The notes beneath the pieces are model-generated. The model saw only the letters and a list, made by a program, of their open reading frames with translations, was not told the origin of the DNA and did no database searches. The position numbers were made by a program, and so were the translations under genes. From Candidatus Accumulibacter sp. UBA704 (lineage in GTDB: Bacteria; Pseudomonadota; Gammaproteobacteria; Burkholderiales; Rhodocyclaceae), in the NCBI GenBank assembly GCA_002304785.1, contig DBMG01000004.1, positions 80,422-144,421 on the forward strand: a stretch of DNA of 64,000 nucleotides, read 5' to 3'. This document shows positions 16,584 through 24,858 of the stretch, piece by piece. The first letter of the stretch is position 1; each line of letters opens with the position of its first letter.

Positions 16584-17573
16584 ATGCCCCCCACCCCTGA
16601 TCCGTCGCCGTCCATAACACCGGCACTGCGTCTCGGGATTGATCTCGGCGGCACAAAGATCGAGGTTATCGCCCTCGACCTGCGAGGCAACACTGTGCTC
16701 CGGCGCCGGGTACCCACTCCGCAAGGCGACTACCGGGGCACACTGGCGACCGTGGCCGCTCTGGTGGAGAGCGTCGAAACCGAGCTCGGGTTGCACGGCA
16801 GCGTCGGTGTCGGCATTCCCGGCGCCGAATCGGCCGTCGACGGACGCATCAAGAACGCCAACTCCACCTGCCTGAACGGCAAACCTTTGCGCCACGACCT
16901 GCAGACGCTGCTGCAGCGCGAAGTCCGCATCGAGAACGATGCCAATTGCCTGGCGCTCTCGGAAGCCGTCGATGGCGCGGGCAGTGAAGCCCGGATCGTC
17001 TTCGCCGTCATTCTCGGCACCGGGGTCGGCGGAGGCATCGTCGCCAACGGTCGCCTGCTGACAGGTGCCAACCATATTTCCGGCGAATGGGGGCACAATC
17101 CGCTACCGTACCCGGAAGAGGACACGCGACCGCCGCCACGCTGCTACTGCGGCCGCCAGGGCTGCGTTGAAACCTGGCTGTCCGGGCCCGGCATGTCCGC
17201 CGATCATGCGCGGCACACCGGCGCAACACTGAACGTGCCCGAGATCGCCGATCGAGCCGCGCAGGGCGATTGCGATTGCGAAGCCACGCTGCAACGCTAC
17301 GAACGCCGTCTGGCAAAAGCGCTGGCGCAAGTCATCAACATCCTCGACCCCGAGGTCGTCGTCCTGGGCGGAGGCATCTCCAATCTCGACCGGCTGTACA
17401 AGAACGTTCCCGCGCTGTGGGGCAACTACATCTTTTCCGACGTGGTGCGTACCCGACTGTGCCGCAACCGCCACGGTGATTCCTCCGGAGTGCGCGGCGC
17501 GGCCTGGCTGTGGAACACTCCAGACCACAGAGATGCACGGATCCACAAAACCTTCTCCACCGCCAAGCCCTGA
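16584..17573 (+). CDS. mak: ROK-family fructokinase (Mak-like)
   Basis: Phosphorylates a free hexose, by similarity fructose, using ATP. 329 residues: ROK motif DLGGTK (20-25), catalytic ENDANC (D119), and zinc ligands HNPLP...CYCGRQGC (H171, C187, C189, C194). It matches E. coli Mak throughout (NANST-LNG-P, HGDSSGVRGAAWLW at the C-terminus). A proline-rich N-terminal extension of about 15 residues precedes the ROK domain. The next gene, an MFS carrier, begins 18 bases downstream, so the two probably form a small operon. Confidence 0.9.
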   Translation: MPPTPDPSPSITPALRLGIDLGGTKIEVIALDLRGNTVLRRRVPTPQGDYRGTLATVAALVESVETELGLHGSVGVGIPGAESAVDGRIKNANSTCLNGKPLRHDLQTLLQREVRIENDANCLALSEAVDGAGSEARIVFAVILGTGVGGGIVANGRLLTGANHISGEWGHNPLPYPEEDTRPPPRCYCGRQGCVETWLSGPGMSADHARHTGATLNVPEIADRAAQGDCDCEATLQRYERRLAKALAQVINILDPEVVVLGGGISNLDRLYKNVPALWGNYIFSDVVRTRLCRNRHGDSSGVRGAAWLWNTPDHRDARIHKTFSTAKP

Positions 17574-17591
17574 AGGCGACGCCGACACATC

Positions 17592-18812
17592 ATGCTCTGG
17601 TCCCGACTTTTCCTGCCCTTCGCCTGCGCGTACTTTCTTTCCTACCTGTACCGGACGGTCAACGCCGTCGTCGGCCCGGTCCTGAGTACCGAGTTGTCGC
17701 TCGGCGCCGCCGACCTCGGCCTGCTCACCAGTACCTACTTCATTGCCTTCGGCTCGACTCAACTGCCTCTCGGAATCATGCTCGACCGCTTCGGTGCGCG
17801 CCGGGTCGAGGCCGCACTGCTGCTGGTCGCCGCGGCCGGCGCGGCGGTCTTTGCCGGCAGCAACAACATCGGCACGTTGGCCATCGGCCGCGGCATGATC
17901 GGGCTGGGCGTCTCCGCGTGCCTGATGGCTGCCTTCAAGTCATTCTCGCAGTGGTTTCCGGCCGAGCGGCAAGCCTCATTGACCGGCTGGATCATGACCT
18001 CCGGCACGCTGGGGGCGCTCGTCGCCTCGGCGCCGCTCGAAGCGGTGTTGCATATCGCCTCCTGGCGCGAAGTCTTCTACGGGCTGGGTGCGATCACCGC
18101 CGGTGTGGCACTGTGGCTCTTTCTCGGCGTTCCGGACAAGGAATCGGCAACACGCCCGCAGTCGATCTCGGAACTGGCCGGGGGCATCCGGCAAATAGTG
18201 ACCAACCGGCATTTCTGGCGCTTCGCATCGCTCAGCTTCGCCCAGATCGGCGGCTTCATGGCCGTGCAAAGCCTGTGGTCCGGCGCCTGGCTGATCCACG
18301 TCAACGGCTATTCGCGCTCGGTGGCGGCGGAGTACTTGGCGGCGATGAACGCCGCCATGGCCGTCTCCTACTTCATGATCGGCCTGCTGTCGACCCGCCT
18401 GGCCCGGCGCGGAATCAGCACGGTGCATCTGCTCGGGGGCGGCATGTCGCTGGCCCTGCTCACACTGCTGCTGATCGTCACCCAGGCCACCGAACAGCAC
18501 TATCTGCTGTGGATGGCCTACGGCCTGTTCTCGAGCACCGGAACGCTGACCTACGCATCCACCGCCACCGGCTTTCCGGTAAGCCTGTCCGGACGCGTCA
18601 ACACCGTCCTCAACCTGTTCGCCTTCGCCGGCGCATTCGGCCTGCAATGGGGCATGGGCCTGCTCATCGACGCGACCGAAGCCGCCGGCCATTCCGCCGC
18701 CATCGCCCACCGCGATGCCTTCATCGTGCTATTTGTCTTGCAGGCGGCATCGCTCGGGTGGTTTTTCTTCAGTGGCTGGCGGGCAGCCAGCCCTGCCGCC
18801 TCAAACCGCTAG
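17592..18812 (+). CDS. MFS transporter
   Basis: 406 residues, about twelve hydrophobic segments. Typical major-facilitator loop between helices 2 and 3 (GIMLDRFGARRVEAALL), and RQASLTGWIMTSGTLGALVASAPL in the N-terminal half. Substrate unknown; position directly after the fructokinase gene suggests sugar uptake, but this is weak. Its 3' end overlaps the convergent calcium-loop gene by 12 bases. Confidence 0.85.
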   Translation: MLWSRLFLPFACAYFLSYLYRTVNAVVGPVLSTELSLGAADLGLLTSTYFIAFGSTQLPLGIMLDRFGARRVEAALLLVAAAGAAVFAGSNNIGTLAIGRGMIGLGVSACLMAAFKSFSQWFPAERQASLTGWIMTSGTLGALVASAPLEAVLHIASWREVFYGLGAITAGVALWLFLGVPDKESATRPQSISELAGGIRQIVTNRHFWRFASLSFAQIGGFMAVQSLWSGAWLIHVNGYSRSVAAEYLAAMNAAMAVSYFMIGLLSTRLARRGISTVHLLGGGMSLALLTLLLIVTQATEQHYLLWMAYGLFSSTGTLTYASTATGFPVSLSGRVNTVLNLFAFAGAFGLQWGMGLLIDATEAAGHSAAIAHRDAFIVLFVLQAASLGWFFFSGWRAASPAASNR

Positions 18813-19769
18813 GTCGACCTGCTGCACCGATCCGACCCCGCCATCCTCCCGCAGATAGACGCCGGATGCGCGAATGTAGCCGTGCTTCTCGTTGTCGGCG
18901 TCGGCGAGGGCAAACGGCGTTTGCGCCGAACCGAGGTAGATGGCGCCGATGCCTTTCTCGCGCAGCGAACTCAGCGTGTCTTTCCCGGCGCCATCCCTTT
19001 GCCACAGGCTAAGCGATGAAAACGCCGAATCCGCTTCATCCAGCCAGTGGTTGCCGTCCTCGTCCAGGCAGGCCAGATCGGCAAAGCCATTGCCGGAGCG
19101 CGTACCGAACAGTTCGCTGCCGTCGTTGATGCGGTCGTCGCCGTTGCGGTCGAAAGCCAGCCAGGCGCTGCCGGCGGAGAGTCCGGAAATCGACTCGCCA
19201 GTTCCGTCGGCATCGAGGTCGAACTCGAAACGCTGGCCGGACAGTTCGGCGGCGTTGCCGGCAAAATTAACGACGAGCGGATCGCGCAGTTCCAGGCTGC
19301 CCGACTGCCGCACGCTGCGCTCGCAGGAATAGTCGCGGCACATGGCCAGTTGGAGGGTGAAATCGATGGCTTTGCCGTCCGCCGTGCGAACGGTGCCGGC
19401 CGCCGAAAAAGCCGTGCTCTCATGCTCGCGGACGATCTCGGTCAACTCGACGCTCCATTCCATCCGGATGCTCCTGCCCGTCCCCACCGCGTCGTCGGTC
19501 ACCGGTGCCGATCGGCCGGTCTGCAGAATATCCGCCAGATTCGTCGCCCTCGCCCCTTGCTTGCCGGCAAGAAGTTCCAGCATGCAACTCACCAGATTCT
19601 GCAGCAGGACCAGTAGGCGCAACCGGTCGGAGTCTTCCCCGCTGGCGACCGGCTCGCTTTTCGCTGCCCCCGCGAGAATCATGCGGAAGCTGTTCTCGGC
19701 CTCGATCTCGCTCTCATGAAGGTATTCGTGCGCGGCATTCAGGGCCACGCTGGATTGCTCGATTTTCAT
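18801..19769 (-). CDS. Uncharacterised protein with calcium-loop (RTX/EF-hand-like) region
   Basis: 322 residues, no signal peptide. The N-terminal half (1-165) is unrecognised. Residues about 183-260 carry repeated aspartate loops, FDLDADGTGESI, FDRNGDDRINDGSELFG and LDEDGNHWLDEAD, followed by AFSSLSLWQRDG. That order is typical of the calcium-binding domain found in many large adhesins and hemolysin-type proteins, here in a short stand-alone protein. The ATG at 19769 gives MKIEQSSVALN; upstream in-frame sequence is shadow of the next gene. It is probably co-transcribed with the 196-residue gene 56 bases upstream. Confidence 0.8.
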   Translation of the reverse strand: MKIEQSSVALNAAHEYLHESEIEAENSFRMILAGAAKSEPVASGEDSDRLRLLVLLQNLVSCMLELLAGKQGARATNLADILQTGRSAPVTDDAVGTGRSIRMEWSVELTEIVREHESTAFSAAGTVRTADGKAIDFTLQLAMCRDYSCERSVRQSGSLELRDPLVVNFAGNAAELSGQRFEFDLDADGTGESISGLSAGSAWLAFDRNGDDRINDGSELFGTRSGNGFADLACLDEDGNHWLDEADSAFSSLSLWQRDGAGKDTLSSLREKGIGAIYLGSAQTPFALADADNEKHGYIRASGVYLREDGGVGSVQQVDLAV

Positions 19770-19825
19770 TGCCAGCTCCTTGCGCGTTTTGGGATCAGCT
19801 TCGTCGCAAGGGGCGTGCCAGGGGA

Positions 19826-20416
19826 TCATTCCCTGGAATCGATACCTCGACCCAGATAGCGCAAAACCGGTTCGAGCAGCCAGGTCTTCGGCGCGGACTC
19901 GCACACGGCGCGCGCCGACGACCAGGGATATTCGAGCGCCAGCAGCCAGGCAAGGACGTCCGGCAGGCATTCCGGTGGCAGCGTCTGCATGGCCTCGATG
20001 GTGATCGCGAGCCGCTCCACGCAATAGGGCGCGTCCTGGTCGAAGACCCATTCGTAGCGGCCGCACCCGACACGCACATTGCCGGTCGCCTTCTCGGACA
20101 TGCCGACCAGCCAATCGCAGGCAAAAACTGCCGGCGGCTTTGCCGATTCCGGATCGGGTTTATCGAGATAAAAGGTGTAGATATTCTCGTAGGTCTGGTT
20201 GAAGCGGCGAACCAACACATCGGCAATCGTTGCCGCACCCTGGGAAACGGCGGGAAAACTGATGTCCTGCGTCTTAACGCGCATTTCGAGGCAGGCCCGA
20301 TCGCAGAATACCCGCGGGATCAGATGCGGGCGGTTCTCGTCCTTGGCGCGGATGTAGTCGCGCAGCCGATCGACGGACAGCCCGTTCGCGGTTTCGGTGG
20401 ATGAGTTCGGTATCAT
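19826..20416 (-). CDS. Hypothetical protein, 196 residues
   Basis: I do not recognise this family. The product is soluble-looking, with five cysteines in the N-terminal two thirds (VFCDRACLEM, FACDWLVG, GCGRYEW, YCVERL) and a C-terminal helical part (CLPDVLAWLLALEYPWSSA). The ATG at 20416 has AAGGAG seven bases upstream, which strongly supports a real gene. It lies 56 bases upstream of the calcium-loop gene on the same strand and is divergent from the TauE/SafE gene. Confidence 0.75.
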   Translation of the reverse strand: MIPNSSTETANGLSVDRLRDYIRAKDENRPHLIPRVFCDRACLEMRVKTQDISFPAVSQGAATIADVLVRRFNQTYENIYTFYLDKPDPESAKPPAVFACDWLVGMSEKATGNVRVGCGRYEWVFDQDAPYCVERLAITIEAMQTLPPECLPDVLAWLLALEYPWSSARAVCESAPKTWLLEPVLRYLGRGIDSRE

Positions 20417-20566
20417 CGCTCGGCTCCTTGCGTCGAGGTTTGCTGCATCCACGGGGATAATCCGACCGTATCGGATGACGACCTCCGATTATGCGGGCCA
20501 GTTGGGGTCGCGGCAAGCGGCAACGCAACGCTACAATGTCTGCTTGCCCATAAAACGAAGCTTCCG

Positions 20567-21343
20567 ATGCTTTTCCCTGATTACCCGCTGCTGTTCTACC
20601 CCTTCGCCGTTCTCGCCATCCTGGCGGCCGGAATTTCCAAGGGTGGCTTCGGTGCCGCGGCCGGCGGGCTGGCGGTGCCGCTGATGTCGATCGCCATCGC
20701 GCCGCCTGAAGCCGCGGGCATCATGTTGCCCATCCTGTGCGCCATGGACGTCTTCAGCGTGTATGCGTACCGCGGGCGCTGGTCGACGGAACACCTGCGC
20801 ATCCTGCTGCCCGGCTCCCTGATCGGCATCGCGCTGGGGGGCCTGGCTTTCGGAATGCTGTCGGTGAAGATGATCCGACTGATCGTCGGCCTGATCGCGG
20901 TGCTTTTCACCCTCAACAAGTGGCTTAGCCTGACCGACCGGCTGGCGAAACTGCTCGCTGTCCGGCAACGCCAGCCGGGGCGCCTCTTCGGGGCGGTCTG
21001 CGGGTTGCTGTCGGGCCTGACCAGCACGCTGGCCCATTCCGGCGGACCGCCCTTCGCCGTCTATATCTATTCCCTGAAACTGGACAAGACGCGGATCGTC
21101 GCCACCTCCGCCGCTTTTTTCTGCATCGGCAACTATCTCAAGCTGATCCCGTACTTCTTCCTCGGGCAACTCAATACGGCGAACCTGTCCACGTCCCTGC
21201 TCTTCTCGCCGCTGGCGCCGCTCGGCGTCTGGCTCGGCCTGTGGTTGCACAAGCGCATCTCCGAGCAGACGTTCTTCCACGTCAGCTACACCCTGCTGTT
21301 CCTCAGCGGCCTTAAGCTGATCTACGACGCCGTGGCCATCTGA
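20567..21343 (+). CDS. TauE/SafE family permease (sulfite/organosulfonate exporter-like)
   Basis: 258 residues, about eight membrane segments. Family signatures are GISKGGFGAAAGGLAVPLMS near the N-terminus and SGLTSTLAHSGGPPFAVYIY in the second half. The family exports sulfite, sulfoacetate or related anions, but the substrate is not deducible here. It is convergent with priA, nine bases apart. Confidence 0.87.
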   Translation: MLFPDYPLLFYPFAVLAILAAGISKGGFGAAAGGLAVPLMSIAIAPPEAAGIMLPILCAMDVFSVYAYRGRWSTEHLRILLPGSLIGIALGGLAFGMLSVKMIRLIVGLIAVLFTLNKWLSLTDRLAKLLAVRQRQPGRLFGAVCGLLSGLTSTLAHSGGPPFAVYIYSLKLDKTRIVATSAAFFCIGNYLKLIPYFFLGQLNTANLSTSLLFSPLAPLGVWLGLWLHKRISEQTFFHVSYTLLFLSGLKLIYDAVAI

Positions 21344-21352
21344 CAGGCACCG

Positions 21353-23362
21353 TCAAAACTCCAGAGGGTCGACTTCGAGGTGCCAGCGCAGGCGCGATGG
21401 CGCCTTGATGGATTGCAGCAAACCGCCCCACTCGCTCAGAAAGCTCTGCAGCGCGCGCCGCGACGGCGATTCGACGAGCAGTTGCGCGCGTTCCAGGTTG
21501 GCCCGGCGGGCAAGACGCATCGGCACCGGGTCGTAGAGCATCACGTCGACATGTTCCACCGCCTGCGGCCAGGCGCGCGCCGTAGCCAGGAAGGCGATCG
21601 CGTCGGCGATCAGCGGCGCTTCGGCGCTCAGCATCGCCTGATAGGCGTAAGGAGGAAAACCGGCCTGTTCGCGCTCCTTCAACTGGGCGGCGGCAAAGGC
21701 CGGGAAGTCGTGGCGCACCAGCGCAGCGTACAGGGGATGTTCGGGAAACTGCGTCTGGATCAGCACTTCGCCGGGGAGATCGGCCCGCCCGGCGCGCCCC
21801 GCCACCTGCATCAACTGGGCGAACAGGCGCTCCGGCGCGCGCCAGTCGGCGGCAAACAGGGCCGCGTCGGCCCCGAGAACGCCAACCAGCGTCAGCTTCG
21901 GAAAATCGTGGCCCTTGGCCAGCATTTGCGTGCCGACCAGGATGTCGGCATCGCCGGCGTGAATCTGTTCCAGCAAACTCTCCCATTGCTTGCGGCTCTT
22001 GGCCGAATCGCGGTCCACGCGCAGGATGCGTGCCTGCGGAAAACGGGCGTTCAGAACCTCCTCGATGCGCTGGGTGCCGCGCCCGAACGGCTGAATATCC
22101 TGGTTGCCGCATGTCGGACAGGCCTTCGGCACCCGGCATTCGAAACCGCAGTGATGGCACCGCAGACGCCCGTCGGCCAGATGCAGCACCAGATTGGCGG
22201 CACAGCGCTGGCAACGCGATATCCAGCCGCATTGGGCACACGCCAGCACCGGGGCATACCCTCGGCGATTGAGAAAGACGAGGCTCTGCTCGCTGCGGCC
22301 GAGACGCTTCTCGATGGCTTGCAACAGCGCTCCTGAGAATCCATCCTGCAGTCTCTCCACCCGCGTATCGATACGCTGTACGGCCGGCAGTTGGGCGGCG
22401 GCGACGGCGCGCTCGCGCAACGTCAGCAGGATGTAGCGCGCCGGTGTTCGGGTATCGGCGGCATTCGCCCAGCTTTCCAGCGACGGCGTGGCGGAACCCA
22501 GCACGATCGGAATGTCCCGCTCGTGTGCCCGAAAGACGGCCACGTCGCGCGCCGAGTAGCGCATGCCATCCTGCTGCTTGAACGAGGCGTCGTGTTCCTC
22601 GTCGACGATGATCAGACCCAGGTCAGGCATCGGGGTGAATACGGCCAGCCGCGTTCCGAGCACGAGACGCGCGTTGCCGTCGAACGCCGCGCGCCAGTTG
22701 CGCGTGCGCGCCGCTTCGGTCAGTTCGCTGTGCAGGCTGACCAGCCCGGCTTGCGGAAAACGCGCCGCCACGCGCGCTTCCAGTTGCGGCGTCAGGTTGA
22801 TCTCGGGCACCAGCAGCAAGGTCTGGCGCCCCGCTGCCAGCGCGCGCTCAATCAGTCGCAGGTACACCTCGGTCTTGCCACTGCCGGTGACGCCATGCAG
22901 CAGGAAGGCATGGAAGCCGGCGCCTTGCGCCTCGATCGCAGCCAGCACCTGCCGCTGTTCGGCGGTCAGTTCCGGCGCAACCTGCGCGGCCGAGGGCTTG
23001 GGGACGCGCCGCGCCGCGCGTGCCTTGGGCGGATCGACACGGCGCAGGCCAGCCGGCAGGGTCGACAACATGACTTCGCCCAGCGGCACCTGATAGTAGG
23101 CCGAACAGAAATCCGTCAGGCGGAACCAGTCGGCAGGCAGCGGTGGCAGGTCGCGCAGCACCGCCTCGAGCGGCCTGAGTTGCTCGGCCGGGATGTCGGA
23201 CCCATCCGCCACGCCGACAACGATGCCGACGCACAACCGCTGCCCGAAGCGGACCCGTACGCGGATCCCGACATCACCGGCGGTCAGGTTTTCACCGACC
23301 GGAACCCGGTAGTCAAACAAACGGTGCAGGGGAACCCCGAGGGCAACGCGGGCTATGGACAT
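21353..23362 (-). CDS. priA: Primosomal replication helicase PriA
   Basis: Restarts stalled replication forks by binding fork structures and loading the primosome. 669 residues: N-terminal DNA-binding domain, Walker A GVTGSGKT, DEEH box (IIVDEEHDASFKQQ), zinc-binding cysteines (CAQCGWISRCQRC then CHHCGFECRVPKACPTCGN), and the helicase C-terminal block GTQMLAKGHDFPKLTLVG. The ATG at 23362 gives the family N-terminus MSIARVALGVPL. hemE lies upstream on the same strand beyond a 354-base AT-rich gap. Confidence 0.96.
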   Translation of the reverse strand: MSIARVALGVPLHRLFDYRVPVGENLTAGDVGIRVRVRFGQRLCVGIVVGVADGSDIPAEQLRPLEAVLRDLPPLPADWFRLTDFCSAYYQVPLGEVMLSTLPAGLRRVDPPKARAARRVPKPSAAQVAPELTAEQRQVLAAIEAQGAGFHAFLLHGVTGSGKTEVYLRLIERALAAGRQTLLLVPEINLTPQLEARVAARFPQAGLVSLHSELTEAARTRNWRAAFDGNARLVLGTRLAVFTPMPDLGLIIVDEEHDASFKQQDGMRYSARDVAVFRAHERDIPIVLGSATPSLESWANAADTRTPARYILLTLRERAVAAAQLPAVQRIDTRVERLQDGFSGALLQAIEKRLGRSEQSLVFLNRRGYAPVLACAQCGWISRCQRCAANLVLHLADGRLRCHHCGFECRVPKACPTCGNQDIQPFGRGTQRIEEVLNARFPQARILRVDRDSAKSRKQWESLLEQIHAGDADILVGTQMLAKGHDFPKLTLVGVLGADAALFAADWRAPERLFAQLMQVAGRAGRADLPGEVLIQTQFPEHPLYAALVRHDFPAFAAAQLKEREQAGFPPYAYQAMLSAEAPLIADAIAFLATARAWPQAVEHVDVMLYDPVPMRLARRANLERAQLLVESPSRRALQSFLSEWGGLLQSIKAPSRLRWHLEVDPLEF

Positions 23363-23716
23363 GCGGAACGGCCTGTATTTTTTTGTAGGAAACCGAGCAG
23401 GACTATGACTAAAGTCAGAGCCCACTTGGATCATCTAGCTCGTCTAATTTCTGTAAAGTTGCTGTAACTTATTAGCCTGTCACGCAAATTTCGGTTGTTC
23501 ACATTTTCTGTGGATAAGTCTGTGGAACACGCGTGGCAAAGCAGGCCAAATGCTCTTGCCACAAGGACTTATCACACTTTGCCGCAAAAAAAGGCGAAAA
23601 TAAATCCACTTAAAATCATATAGTTAAGCATAAGACGCTGATTTTTCGAGTTTCTTGTAACAAACGGTAACAAACGCCCAATTTCTGTGCATAAGTCAAC
23701 ATCGATGTTGACAAAA
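23363..23716. other. AT-rich priA/hemE intergenic with DnaA-box-like nonamers
   Basis: 354 bases, distinctly AT-richer than the flanks. On the minus strand it has two exact TTATNCACA nonamers, TTATCCACA (23509-23517) and TTATGCACA (23686-23694), plus weaker variants near 23521 and 23569. A tandem 10-bp repeat and an A/T stretch (23580-23640) lie between them. Both genes read leftward, so this also holds the priA promoter. No coding sequence is evident. It may be a DnaA-responsive promoter or an origin-like element. Confidence 0.5.
23657..23676 (+). repeat. Tandem 10-bp direct repeat
   Basis: GTAACAAACG occurs twice with no spacer in the AT-rich region before hemE, ten bases from a TTATGCACA nonamer. 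It could be a protein-binding iteron-like element or incidental. Confidence 0.6.
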
Positions 23717-24790
23717 CTAGGTTCCCTGCCGTAGACGCCGGCTGTGGTCATGCACAGTTTCGACGAGCACCGACACATGGTCCGGAGGGGTGAATTGCGA
23801 AATTCCGTGGCCCAGATTAAATACGTGACCGGTGTCGGCAGGTCCGAAACTGTCGAGGATCGCTCTCGTCTCGCGGGCAATGCTCTCCGGCGAAGCGAAC
23901 AGGACATTCGGATCGAGATTCCCCTGCAGGGCGACGCGCTGGCCCACGCGCTGGCGCGCTGCGCCGATATCGATCGTCCAGTCCACCCCGATCGCGTCGC
24001 AGCCTGTGTCCGCGATCGCTTCGAGCCACAGCCCCCCGCCCTTGGTGAAGACGATCGAAGGAATACGCTGACCGTCTCTTTCCCGGATCAGACCGGCCAC
24101 GATGCGGCACATGTAGTCCAGCGAAAACTCGCGATACGCGGCGGCTGACAGACAGCCTCCCCAGGTGTCGAAAAGCATCACCGCCTGCGCGCCGGATTCG
24201 ATCTGGGCGTTGAGATACTGCGTCACCGCTTCCGCCGTCACGGAGAGAATGCGATGCATCAGATCCGGCCGGTCGTAGATCATCGTCTTGACGTTGCGGA
24301 AGTCGCCGCTCGAACCGCCCTCGACCATGTAACAAGCCAGCGTGAAGGGGCTCCCCGAAAAACCGATTAGCGGTACCGAGCCGGCCAGGGCCCGGCGGAT
24401 TTCGCCAACGGCATCCGTGACATAGCGCAGATGGCTATATGGATCGGGCACACTCAGATCACGTATCGCCCATTCCTCGCGCAACGGGCGCTCGAAGCGC
24501 GGACCTTCACCCTCGGTGAAATACAACCCGAGACCCATGGCGTCCGGCACCGTCAGGATGTCCGAGAACAGGATTGCGGCATCGAGGTTGAAGCGCGACA
24601 GCGGCTGCAGCGTCACTTCGCAGGCCAGCGCGGGACTCTTGCACAACTGCAGGAAACTCCCGGCCCGCTTGCGCGTTTCGCAGTATTCCGGCAGGTACCG
24701 CCCGGCCTGGCGCATCAGCCAGACGGGAGTGTATTCGGTCGGCTGCCGGAGCAGGGCACGCAGGAAAGTGTCGTTACGAAGTCGGGGCAC
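23717..24790 (-). CDS. hemE: Uroporphyrinogen decarboxylase HemE
   Basis: Decarboxylates the four acetate side chains of uroporphyrinogen III to give coproporphyrinogen III in haem synthesis. 357 residues, usual length. It shows the N-terminal signature WLMRQAGRYLPEY, the active-site aspartate region ILFSDILTVPDAMG, SGSPFTLACYMVEGG, and the C-terminal NLGHGISQFTPPDHV. It precedes priA on the same strand and follows ntrX, 68 bases apart. Confidence 0.97.
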   Translation of the reverse strand: MPRLRNDTFLRALLRQPTEYTPVWLMRQAGRYLPEYCETRKRAGSFLQLCKSPALACEVTLQPLSRFNLDAAILFSDILTVPDAMGLGLYFTEGEGPRFERPLREEWAIRDLSVPDPYSHLRYVTDAVGEIRRALAGSVPLIGFSGSPFTLACYMVEGGSSGDFRNVKTMIYDRPDLMHRILSVTAEAVTQYLNAQIESGAQAVMLFDTWGGCLSAAAYREFSLDYMCRIVAGLIRERDGQRIPSIVFTKGGGLWLEAIADTGCDAIGVDWTIDIGAARQRVGQRVALQGNLDPNVLFASPESIARETRAILDSFGPADTGHVFNLGHGISQFTPPDHVSVLVETVHDHSRRLRQGT

Positions 24791-24858
24791 GGGATCATCC
24801 GCTCAGAGTGTGTTGGTCGATTATCGCGCAAGGAACCACAAGCGCAACAAATATTGCG

